Of a stretch of 64,000 nucleotides of DNA, positions 33,883-45,659 are shown one piece after another. Below the pieces are notes generated by a model. It searched no databases, was not told the origin of the DNA, and saw nothing but the letters and a program-made list of their open reading frames with translations. Numbering within the stretch: position 1 is the stretch's first letter; every line of letters starts with the position of its first letter. Source of the stretch: Mansonella perstans (taxonomy: Eukaryota > Nematoda > Chromadorea > Rhabditida > Onchocercidae); NCBI GenBank assembly GCA_037074765.1, contig JBAMDO010000034.1, positions 267,370 to 331,369 on the forward strand. Reading direction: 5' to 3'. Position numbers and translations under genes: made by a program.

Positions 33883-35306
33883 ATTACAGCAAATTCAACC
33901 CAATGCAATTCTGTTTCTATAAAGAATTCATTTTTTAAGAATCAATTCTGAAGAACTAAAATCTTTTACGATCATTTTCGTGAAATAAAATCATTATGAA
34001 CAAATCAATTTGGCTGGAATTCAACGTTCCGTCCATTTCAAATCTTTCCATTTTCTTAATTTTTATCATACTTAAAGCAGCAATGATAATAAATAATTAT
34101 GAGAAATAAATGGTGAAGGATTCATTTATTTTATCAGTGCAAATAATAGAACCTATAATGTGACCCATATCATACTGAATTGATTGTACTGAAACAAATG
34201 CATCATCTATACAATTTGGTCCAAAGAAAGTTTCGACTTTAAAATCTTTAAATTCCCAATCTAATCTAATTTAAATGAATGCACGAGAAAGGAGATGAAA
34301 AAAACATGTGTAGTCAAGTTTAAATACAATTCCCGCGTGCTACCATCTCCCACACCAGATCACAGCTGAGCTGTCCTACAAATCCCCTTTCATACGTGTG
34401 ATATACAGAAACAACACGCACCTGGCAAACTCCCAAATGCTGCGATCGATCGTTAACACGTTGTGCAACTTGTCGTCCAACCCCCAAAATTACTAAATCA
34501 TGGCTCGAAATCGGAGATTGAAGACGTGTGTTTGATCTGATGCTTTACGTTGATTTATCTTATGTTACGTGTAAACAATGTTATAACATACCAAACAATG
34601 CATAGGCGCGTATTCCTTACGCGTGTAAATCACGTGAAGTTCTACAGCACTTATCTTCTCGGAAAGATTTCCATGAAAGGTATTAGTTGGACACTTCCAA
34701 TTCATCCTAGTATGAAAGAATTTTCAAGTTTTAGCAGGGATAGATAATAAAGAAAAAAAATCGCGTCCTGCACGTGATTTACACCTTTAAATTCTCCTTT
34801 GCGAAAAAAAGTCACGTTCTGCACGTGATTTACACCTTCAAATTCTTCTCAATGAAATGTTCCTTTACTGTCTATAAAATTTAAAAAAGTTAAAAAAAGC
34901 TACAGTACTCTCTCGTGTTGTTTGATTTTTTAAAAAAGAAAAAGCAGCGAAATCGTCTATAGGAATTAGAATTACAATTGCATTTTGAGAATTGCTTGCA
35001 AAACAAGAAATATGGCAGAAAAAATTTTATAAAATTTTAAGTAATGAAATGATAATTCTTGAGAATATAGAATCAGGATTTGATATGAGATCCAGATGAT
35101 TGATATGCTTATAGTGAGAAAAAATTGAAGTTGCTAGAAAATTGAACAAAAACTCATTGACTAATTATCTTTGATTGTTTCAATTGGCATTCATAAATTC
35201 GTGGGCATTAAATGAACTAACTATTCCTTTTATATTAGCAATATTTTCAGTACATCGATTATTCTTGCCAGTTCGAATTGTATTTTGTTATTTCAAATAT
35301 TTTAAA
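33883..35306. promoter_or_regulatory. Divergent intergenic region between CPSF6 and MYG1 with three CACGTG boxes
   Basis: CACGTG occurs at 34631-34636, 34771-34776 and 34822-34827. The last two lie in a ~35-bp direct repeat 51 bp apart that includes CACGTGATTTACACCTT; the first is flanked by the same bases in inverted order (TGTAAATCACGTGA). The first box is a full TCACGTGA, the type of site bound by Myc/Max- and TFEB/HLH-30-class factors. A TTTTCAG acceptor near 35250, about 55 bases before the MYG1 ATG, is the likely mRNA 5' splice point of MYG1. Confidence 0.5.
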
Positions 35307-38300
35307 ATGCCAAAAATTGGTACTCACGATGGTAAATTTCACTGCGATGAGGTAATCATTTCTTTTTTTTTAACTCTTATTTCAAATAAATTAGTCGAAA
35401 TAATGATTTTTGCTAGAATTGAAAGTTATTAGCTTTGTTTCGTTGCGGGAAAAAAATTACACGAAGTTAGGTGCTCATTATCATCTATATATTAACGTGA
35501 AGTTAAGTTTTATTTTGATAGATTACCTGCAAGACATGTAACATGGTGTGCAGCATTAATCTGTGGGAGTGTAGACGTAGATGTAGATGTAGACGTAGAT
35601 GTAGATGTAGACGTAGATGTAGATGTAGATTAGATGTAGATGATTTGATATGGAGAGAGGGAAATTCATTAGGTATGATCAACATTTACTATGTTGCTTT
35701 TTTACAGTTGCTAATAGCAAGTATAATCAGTTTATCATTTCAAAGCAAAAAATAAGTTATTTTCAGGTCTTCGCAATCTTTATGTTGAAATCACTTCCTG
35801 AATACAATAATTATGAGATTGTGCGGTATGCATTGTTTCTAACTTTATTTTAAGCATATAACAGAATTTTTTTTTTTTTTTAATCTTCTTTTACTGTAGT
35901 TCTCTAGCATTTGCTAACTTTTTTTTTCTAACTTTTCAGTTTCCGATAGCATTTTTTTTAATCCATACTTTGTGACCGTCATAGTCTTGATGTGAGTTTA
36001 GGCTTATTTTGTAGATCTACCTCACAATCCTGATCTGCTGTTCCGGCATTTTATTTTCATAAGTTCAATAGTTTGATACTTTTTCAACTGGCTAACTTTG
36101 ATTTTAATATACAGTTCTTTTTCGTTTTATTTGCTGCAAATAGCTCTGAGATTTATATGCTAACTTTAATTTAGTTAGCTTTTACAGAACTCGTGATAAG
36201 CACGCGCTGAGCTTATGTAATATTGTGGTTGATGTCGGTGGTGAGTATAACCATGTTGCGATGAAATATGACCATCATCAGAGGTTATTTTGTTCTTTCG
36301 TTGCTCATATTAATGCATGGCGGCTATGCTGTGCTTCAAAACTTTCAACATTTTCAAGTGACATGCAGAATAGTGAGTACTTTTAATATATGATTAACAG
36401 GAAAAGAGTGAAATCTTTTAGGGGTTTGAAACTATCAAAAACCGATAGTTAAGCTAATGTTGCAGTTTTCTACTATGTTTTTTTCTTGTAAATTGTTAAT
36501 TAAATGATGAATGCTTTATTACATGAAAATTTGACTTAATTTGCAAATTGTCTGTTAGGGAAGTACACCTAATTTCAGTATGTTTTTGCATTCTTTAATT
36601 ACATAATTGAAAAATTTCTTGTGACCGAAATTATTTGTCAAGTATGTGATAGCAGGAGGCACTAGAAAGTCGCGATAGCCTTAGAGTTTTTTGGAGAGAA
36701 TGAATGAATATAATATTGGAATTATTGGAATATGACAATCTATATTCAAACGGCTTGAAAATTTTGAAGTGTGTCATAGCATTCGACACAGTGTTCAAAT
36801 GTGTCATAAAGTTCGTTGCAATAAATCCTGAATAACAGTCGACTGCAGCAGGAATGGAATGCAAGTAGAAACTTGTTAGAATCTATAAGATAATAATTTG
36901 AACAGATAATATTTATAATAAGGTAATAATTTTTATAGAGGTTTTGCTCACACAATGAACACATTGGGTGTGATGAATTTTGATACGAAATTAAGCTCAG
37001 CGGGTCTTATTTATGCTCATTTTGGGAAGAATGTTATTAGAGCATTACTTGGACTACAACAAAACGATCCAGTGATTGACATTTTATTCAAAAAGGTTTA
37101 TGAAACATTTGTGGAATCTATCGATGCAATAGATAATGGAATTGCTCAATTTGATGGCAAACCAAGGTATGTTTGTAAAGTAACTAATGAATGAAGATTT
37201 GATTCTAAAAGATTTTTTTTTTTTTTTTGATGATAAGACATGTATTTTTTTGAACATGACGATGGAAATACCAACAGTTGCTGGAGAGAGACAAATTGTC
37301 AATTATGGAAATATTTAACATACTTCTAGTTCTACGCTATTTTAATTTAGGTATTATTTGAATGGTACACTCTCGTCTCGAGTTTCAAAGTTAAATCCTG
37401 CATGGAACGAAGATGTAGTCAACGTGGATGAAAGGTACTTTTCTTCAACTTTTTAAAAAATTCCTTTGAGTTTGGCATCTGAGGACTTCAATTTCTAGGT
37501 TTCTTTGAAATTATTTCAATGAATTTGGTAGTTACAGATTTATGATGGCAATCAAATTGGTCGGTAAGGAATTCAATGAGTTGCTCACTTATCTTTATAA
37601 ATCCTGGTTACCAGCACGCAGTCATGTTGTTGACGCAATCAATCATCGTTTTGACGTTCGTTATATTTCACAGCCATTACCCATTGATTGCTTGTGAACT
37701 CAAATTTTTCATTCGTTCGAAATCGAATTGAGGGCGTCTTGGAGCTTTTCTATAGCTGAATTTAAATTTCAGTTTGAAATAATTCCTGTCGAATTCTAGA
37801 TTTTATACACTATTCTTATAGTACTCAAAGGTTCTCCTGCGGGTTTTAGTTTCTGTCTTTCAAGCAATTAAATTTATTGTAGTCATTTTTGTCTTGTAAT
37901 TTGCGGTTTGTAAAATTTTTACTCGGTTGTAAATTCATTCTGATATCTTATCGATATATTGGATCTTTTTGCAGGTTGACAAAAGTGGTCAAATATTTTG
38001 CCTAAAAAGTGGTGCGGTACCATGGAAAGATCATTTTTTTAAAATTGAAGAACAGCTTCATATAAACGACAACAGTATTATATATGTTATTTATGAAGAT
38101 AATACAAATGCACAATGGAGAGTGCAAGCTATTCCAGTAAGCGAAAGGCAACCTTTTGAAAACAGGTTTGTCAGTTTTTCTGTAGATTCTGTTTTACCCA
38201 TTATGAAGATTTTTTCATGATACATGTATTTGCGAACATGATGTTTCCAAGCTTCATAATTTCATGCGAAGTAATTCAGTGATGTCTAAGAAGGTCTATG

Positions 38301-38515
38301 TGCTTATTGTAAAGTATTTGAAGCCTCAGTTTTCCAGGTTGCCCTTACCAGAGGCATGGCGTGGTCTTCGTGATGCAGAATTGACAAAGGTAGCGGACAT
38401 ACCGGATTGCATTTTCGTTCATTCATCTGGTTTTATTGGAGGCAATAAATCAATGGAAGGTGTGATACAGATGGCGAGGAAGTCATTGTCTCTGGCCGGC
38501 AAATATAATAACTGA
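35307..38515 (+). CDS. MYG1: MYG1 exonuclease (UPF0160, DHH superfamily)
   Basis: 3'-5' RNA exonuclease acting in nucleolus and mitochondria. Eight exons (35307-35351, 35767-35825, 36188-36283, 36939-37166, 37351-37434, 37538-37655, 37975-38165, 38338-38515) give 332 residues. Signature motifs are GTHDGKFHCDE (5-15), the metal-site region VVDVGGEYNH (48-57, Asp50) and YDHHQR (62-67, the DHH-type triad). Further family blocks are KLSSAGLIYAHFG, DAIDNGIAQ, and the C-terminal LPEAWRGLRDAEL and FVHSSGFIGG. The start follows the conserved domain edge. An in-frame ATG at 35175 would add 44 hydrophobic residues but lies upstream of a strong splice acceptor near 35250, so it is probably not in the mature mRNA. 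All introns are GT/AG. Confidence 0.96.
35571..35641. repeat. GTAGAY hexamer repeat with 18-bp higher order
   Basis: The first MYG1 intron contains GTAGAC-GTAGAT-GTAGAT repeated about three times, followed by a broken copy. The C/T alternation gives an 18-bp super-period. Confidence 0.85.
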
Positions 38516-41500
38516 TATCATTTTTAGATTATCTATGTGTCTTATAACTTCATATGGGTTTTTTTTTTTTTTTAATTTTTATATTATTATGTGAGCAAAA
38601 CTTGAAATTTACAACAACTTCAAAACTTTGTCAAAATTTGAGGAGAAATTAGAGGAATTGCATGGATTAGATTGCAGCTCAAATCTCTTTTTTCCTTGAA
38701 TTCTCATTTTTTGCAGTTCTTTCTGAGAGTGATGATCATTGTTCATTTTTTTCAGTGTTGTCGTTAGAAATGTCCGAAATAAGATTTGTTTTGGATGGAT
38801 ATAACGGTTATTCTAAAGGAACTTTGAATATGCTTCCTTATTCTTATTGTGTTTATTCAAAACCAATCTTATTTCGAAGGAAAACTTACTCGTCAAACTA
38901 AAACATGTTATAATTTCGCAAGCAATAATTTTTTGAAAAAAGCATCAAAATTTTATTTTGAACGGATATAGAAATGAAATTGGATTTATGAGATGATATG
39001 TAATCTACTATGCTTTTTCCCCATTTGAAAATGAAAGTCTAGATGAGTAAGGGTTCAATTTTTTTTAAATCACAGTTTCTGGAAGTCTTAATAGGATATT
39101 TTTATATGCAGATATTCTCGAAATATTCAGGAAAAAGTATAGTAAAAAGAATAAACCTGAGTAAAGTAGAAAGAACAAAACTTCATTTTCTGAAATATTA
39201 ATGTTTGGTCTTGATAAATATGGAAAACGAGTTTTCTAGCGTTTGTCGAATTTTACGATATCAATGAAGCGAAGTTCTTATCTGCAGTTATGTTCACAGT
39301 GTCATGATGGTTAGTCCCAATTTACTATTTTATAATGTCTGATCTCATTTCTAGTATTGGATGTTAAATATTCTGTCCTTTCTTGAGCATATTTAATTCG
39401 AAGATGTTAGTTGGATTGTTTCTAACTTGAAGAATCGGAATATGGCAGATTGATAACAGTTTCTTATCATTATTTGAAAGTGATATTGTAAAGATTTTGT
39501 GAAGTTAAGCTTAGGATGAAATCTTTTCGCTGTTTTAACAAACGAATAGCCTGGAATGAAGGTTTGCTCAGAGAGAATTACGTTAATAGGGAATACAGGG
39601 AACTGGTATTCCTGATTACTGAAAAGAACTGAAAGTAACTGAACCGAAAGTGCATAGTTTTGGTTTCCTTTGTATGAAGAACGAAGTGTATAACTTCGAA
39701 TTTTGTTGAATCAGATTGTTGACTCTTTGTTTCGAACTGTTTATATATGTGGAAACTTGTTTACCACATTCCAATGACCTTAATCAATTAACTAAAGATG
39801 ACCCATAACATGTTACATACCTTTAGAATACACTGACTTTGTTTACAAGTGTCAATGGCATCAGCATTATCATATTAGAATTCTTTAAATTTGTGATTAT
39901 CTCACAAAAGTTGTCCTACGTTTCTTACGTATCCATACAACGAACCCATTGACCTATTATGCATAAACAACCACTATTCAAACAAAAATCGTACTGCAAT
40001 CTTTTATTTTTGTGAATTTGCTTCAATTAATCTGAAATGTTTTCATAATACAAGACATTTTAATTATGTTGACGTTCTTCCATGCTGTAAATTCAATCTC
40101 GCGACGGATGATATGATAAGAAAATTTCGTATGATATGATAAGAAAATTTTGTCTGGATCGACGGTTTCTTTTTGATTTATAAAGTCGCAAGACTTTGAT
40201 CTTATTGAAAGCATTCAATACTATATGAGCAGGAAGAGGATAATTGTGATGAATGTTTTTTGATCGATCGAAAATATGCTAATTGCCGCGGGATATAGAA
40301 ATAGACAATTGTTACTACTGCAGTGGTCTTTCGAATCGAGGTGATAGTATTTTAGAGAGAAAATAATTCCAAATGATTTAATTCTTGCTGCTGGTGATTT
40401 CTAATGTATATAATGCTGTTTGGGTTCGTTGGTTCGGAATATATGAGCCGAATTTCCAGAAAGTCGGGAAAAGGTATTAGTAAAGAGTGTAAAGGCAATT
40501 ATCCAAGCTATTATAATCTAGCCAATGGTTGATTGAAATGGCTCATCGATGTTAGGAGAACTCTTTCTGCATTTAATCAGGGAATTTAAACGCATTAAAG
40601 GCATTTTTCGAAGTGCAATTTTTTGTTGTATGGTTTTTATTGCTGTTGATACTAAAATAAATTTGCATTGCCTTAAGATTTTAATGGGAAATAAAATTAA
40701 GTATAACAGTTTAAGCTAATATTTCTCAATCGAATTACGATCAATTTTTATTTTTCACCATTTCAGGAAAATTGTATTTTCATTTTGATGTCTTTTTCAG
40801 TTAATTTAGAGGACTGCAGATTCCGTCATTGTTTGGAAAATGTGCAAGAAGTTATACATGTTATTTATATCCTCAAAAGGAAGACAAGAAGGAAAGTCCC
40901 TTGAAAGAACTTGAAAAGTCCCTTGAAAGGTTTGCTGTTATAATATGAAATGAAAACTTTTCATATAATAATGTTAATGAGCGAAACAAAAACAGTACGA
41001 AGATAGTACAAAAAGTTGAATTATTGATGATATTAACAAATTTAGGGAAATATGATTTCGCATTGAAGACATATTCGAAGTAATCTTAATATTTTTTGTT
41101 CTTTTCACTACTGAAAGTGTATTTTCTCTTCTTGCAGCCATTCTCATTTCTTTTTGTATTGAGAACATGCTTTGCTACTTTTTATCCTAATTTTCTCAAA
41201 TGGACCACCCAACTTAAAAAAATGGACTTAAAATGGAAATATTGTCATTTTAAATTCTGAATGATTAATAGAATTTTATCAAAAAAGTGTTTAATGTTTA
41301 GCTTGAAAAATCGGCAATGATTATTTCAGCCAGTTGAAATAATTGACATTGTTAACGAGACAGATTATTATGAAGCTTGCAGAAGGACTGAAATTATCCA
41401 TGATTTTTTCTTCTTGTTTGATCATTAAAAGTGCCTTTCAGATTACATGTTTAACTTTTATTTAACATATTGCTAAGTCGATGTTCCCATATGATATTAA

Positions 41501-42865
41501 ATCTTTCATGAATGGAAAAATTTCTTAATTTTTTTCTATTTAGAACGTCAGTCATGTTAATTTGAAGTCATGACTGTCGATTTCAAAAGCTAAACATTCA
41601 ACATTCATCCTCAAAAGCCTCATTATTATTACTGCATACAGAAATTCAAAAATGGCAGTGTTTAGAATTTAAGAGAATTTTAAATTTAAAGAAAAATAAA
41701 AAAAATACTTTTATTTTTTATTTAAGAAAAAAAATTAAAGAAATTCTTTTACTATGAATAGGGACGTGTTCTCATCGACATGGCATTGATAATTAATCGC
41801 GACGTAAACCTATTAATTAAAGTATGGAATGAGAAGCCGCAGGTCAATTTATCTTGAGTGACTCTGTAAACTAAAAACGTTTGAAAAGAATATTTTACTG
41901 AGCTTATGGATAAAATATTTGAAGCTTTTTTTTCAAATATTCAAATCTAGGTTTGAAGATCTGATAAATTGCTTTTCTAATTAAATAATGTTAAAAAATG
42001 ACACAAGAAGTAAAATATTTAAATAAGCGATATTGAAGTTCATTGACAAAGCAAAAAGTAGGACGAAATTTATACTCTTTTCAAAGAAATTTTAAGTTTT
42101 TTGATAGTACTTTAAGTATTGCTATGCAAGTTTCACAAGTCAGAAAGTATGATACTTTTGTTAACAATGACTGCATCTAATTCTGTCAACTTGAGTAATG
42201 ACCTTTCTAGGTTAGCCAGGTTAACTGTTGTAGTTGTCTCTTAACCTATTTTTCAATTATGAATCATTCCGGTTTGTAGATTGTTTGCATTATTAATTTC
42301 AATGCGTAACACAAGCACAACAATATGTTTCTTCCCACTTGATAAATCATGGTTTCATTTCTAGCTAGGACTTCCAGACTCTTTAACTGTCATTTTCTTC
42401 TAATTCATAATTCGTTCATGAATGATTTCACAAAACTTTTCTACTTCGTAAATCACGATCTCTGTGATGTTGAAGCTCTCACTTCATTTTTATTACGAAC
42501 ATTCGTGAGATATTGAATATTGCTATTTATTGATTATTTTTTTCAGTTTTCACTGAATCATTTTTATTTCTTCATTTCAATGAATTATTTCTACGATGCA
42601 CAAATCTGAAAGGATCGCTAAGGCACGCATTGAAGTAATTGCAAACTTATGAGATCTATTTCTATTGATGGATACACTTTTCCCCACTATTGTTCAATTA
42701 TTTGACCTTAGAAAAAGATTTTCCTACATGAATCGTTAGCAGATTCTTTCAGATCCGTAACTGCAGTGTGATTGTTGAGATAAAGATGTGATAAATGCAG
42801 TGCTATATACTACATTTTGAATAGTTATTTTCGCGAAATTCATCCGATTCGCTGCTGCCTAAGTA
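38516..42865. other. Intergenic, no gene seen
   Basis: This 4.3-kb gap lies between two plus-strand genes. Apart from a 22-bp duplication around 40105-40150 (ATGATATGATAAGAAAATTT twice) nothing stands out. The RMD promoter should lie at the right end. Confidence 0.45.
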
Positions 42866-45623
42866 ATGAATATGGCAGAACGATTAGAAATTATTGAAGA
42901 TGTAAGCGCTAATGGTTGTTTATTAATTTGTAGTGCCTAGGAAACTGGATTAAGCCATCATCATGTATTTTTCTAGGAAATCAAATAAAAGCTTGTTCTC
43001 CTATGTTTTTCCCCCGCTTCAAGCACACTTACTATTTCCATCAAGACGCGTTGATTCCATGCCTCCAATCTTTTCTTGTTATTGTAGTCACTTCTATAAA
43101 CTATAACCTTATCAAAGCTAACTACTTGGATACTGCAGCAATACGTGGATTTACATTTTAACTCCCATATCATAAGAATTTTTGGAATTAAGGTTGACGA
43201 TGAATTCGTTTTTGAATTGGTTAACACTGATGATCGTACGTAAAGGCGAAAAACTAAGCTATATAGCTGACATATTTTTCATGTTTAAATGGAACATTTA
43301 AGAATATAAAATGGGTTCAGGTTAGTTTATTATTAATGGTGTTTCATAAACATGGATAAATTGATCGAGCCTGACAATAGCGAGCCCTTCTGCTAGCACA
43401 TATTCCCACTTGATTTGGCCTAAATTCTTGGAAAATGAAAAGAGATCCTTATATTCAAGAACTTAACGGTAAAGTTAAGATAAAATTAGATGGTAAATTT
43501 AGCTGGAATCAGCAGACCGTTTAGATTGATATAATTAAACACCAGCTTTTGTTTGGCTACACTGAAACATTGTTAACATTGTTAGGAAGTCTTCGTTTAG
43601 TCTGCACAAACCTAGTTTAAGAAATGAGCTTAGAACTTAACTTTACATTAACTGAAAATTGGCAACGAATGACGGTTTAAATCTTTAAAATCTTATAATG
43701 TGTAAATAAGTATTTAAGATTAAAGTCCTACAATTCGTAAACAAATAGTTAAGATGGGAATATCAGTTGTGTGGTCTAAATATCTATGCAACATGTCAGT
43801 GGGTATTTCTGAATATTTTATGATTTTTTGGAAATATTTGACGAGATCACCTTATTGTGATAGTTGTTTGTGCTGTATTTTTTTGTTCTTTTCTGTACAT
43901 GAGTTAAAATTTTCACTTTCTTGTGAATGTATACTATTCTTCAGAGAAACAGTGATAAAGCTTATTATGCTTTATTATAACTTTTTTAATTTAGCCTATT
44001 TCTTCATCCAAAACAAAATAGTTTTTGCAATATTGCAAAAATCAACTTTTCGAAAGTTATCGAAAATCGCAGAAATTTAATCTTAAGATTGATTCCACAG
44101 AACACAACTACTAGATCAATTAAATCCCATTTCAGTCTGATATAAATTGGCTCACTTCAATGCAATATGAATTGGCAGAGCAAATGTTAGATCATTCTAT
44201 CAGCACCAAAAAATTAATTACTTTTCCTGAATATAAATTGCAATGTCAAGTAGGAGAAAATAAAATGAATGTTATCCATTGCATTCTCAATTCTGATTAT
44301 CATTTTCGAAAAAAAAAAAAAGTATTTACACAGTCAAAATGGTTTTATATACAAGCATCGATGAACTTTTTATCATTTTATTACGATAAACATTAAACTG
44401 TGACGTTCCAGTTTACAGTCATAATGATTTGTTTTCATTCCGAACAGAACCAACATAAAATGATATTGTGATGTTTGAGACACAAAGTATTTTTTTTCAC
44501 CACTCACTGGCTGGTATTTGGGTGTTGAAGTGTCTCTGTTACGGCTAAAATAAAGTTATAGTTTGGAAGTTTGAAATATTATAATTTTTCAATGTTTTTT
44601 TTCTGTCTCCGTTCCTCTAAGTTTTTGTCAAATAAAAGTCGTTTTCAATGCATTCCATTTTTTAAATTATTACTGCCGCGATGATTTGTAATAGTACATG
44701 AGAGTAGTAGTATACTTTATTAAATAGATGAAACTTGTTTTCCTGATTTCTCGAGAAACCTAATCGGAAGAATATGAACTCGAAGGGCCAGCCCTATAGT
44801 CGTCATTACTAGTTTGAGACGTCCTTCTCAATATCATTCATTGTATGTTTTGTTAACAAAAAAGTTCGAAAGTTGTTACACTACCAATGCAAGAAAAACC
44901 AGTACGTGTTCGTTTTTGTTTTTTTATATGCAAAATCGCAATAAATGCAAAACTGTAAGAGAATATAAGAAAGAAATTGTTACGAAGTTCATCCATTTAA
45001 AAAAAGACTTTCTTAAGAACTAATTTAAATCAAAAATTAAATTTCTGCAATGTCTAGTGATACTAATCTGGGTTGCTCATTAGGTGCAAACAAACTCTAT
45101 AATCGAATAATTATTCCCACTAGTCTAAGTGAAGAAATTTACTTCACTTACTTTAGCAAGTCTTAATGATTATCGACCCTTTGTAAAAGGCCTTGACTCT
45201 TATGGTGGTTATCTTAGTACTTAATACATTGAAACCAACGGTTAAGGTCTTATTTTTGGCCAAAACATTTCTTATTATCAGTTTTCACTTAGATTTCAAA
45301 TATATTCAAGTAATAGTAGAGATTTTCCGAGTTGATCATCTCATTACATGGATGTAATGGGATTACAGATAATACAATTCTCCCATTGTGAATGACAAGT
45401 GATAATCATCGTTGCAGCTCTTGTTTCTCTAGGGTTCTTGCTGATCGACCCAAATCGAAGGTGTTTAGCGTCTGTTCCACTGCTTTTTCTTATTTTTCAT
45501 CGATAAAGTTCACTTTTCGCTAGAAGATGAGTGACGAAGAGATTTCATCTTCTATCCATGGTAGGAAGATGAAATTTCACTTATTACTTGTAAAATAATA
45601 GTGAAATATTTCTTTATTGAATG

Positions 45624-45659
<36 letters not shown>

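Noticed and set aside
43754..44396. Two open frames (108 and 78 codons) in the long RMD intron
   Set aside because: T-rich, hydrophobic translations typical of intron sequence in this genome; no phase-compatible splice sites with the neighbouring exons.
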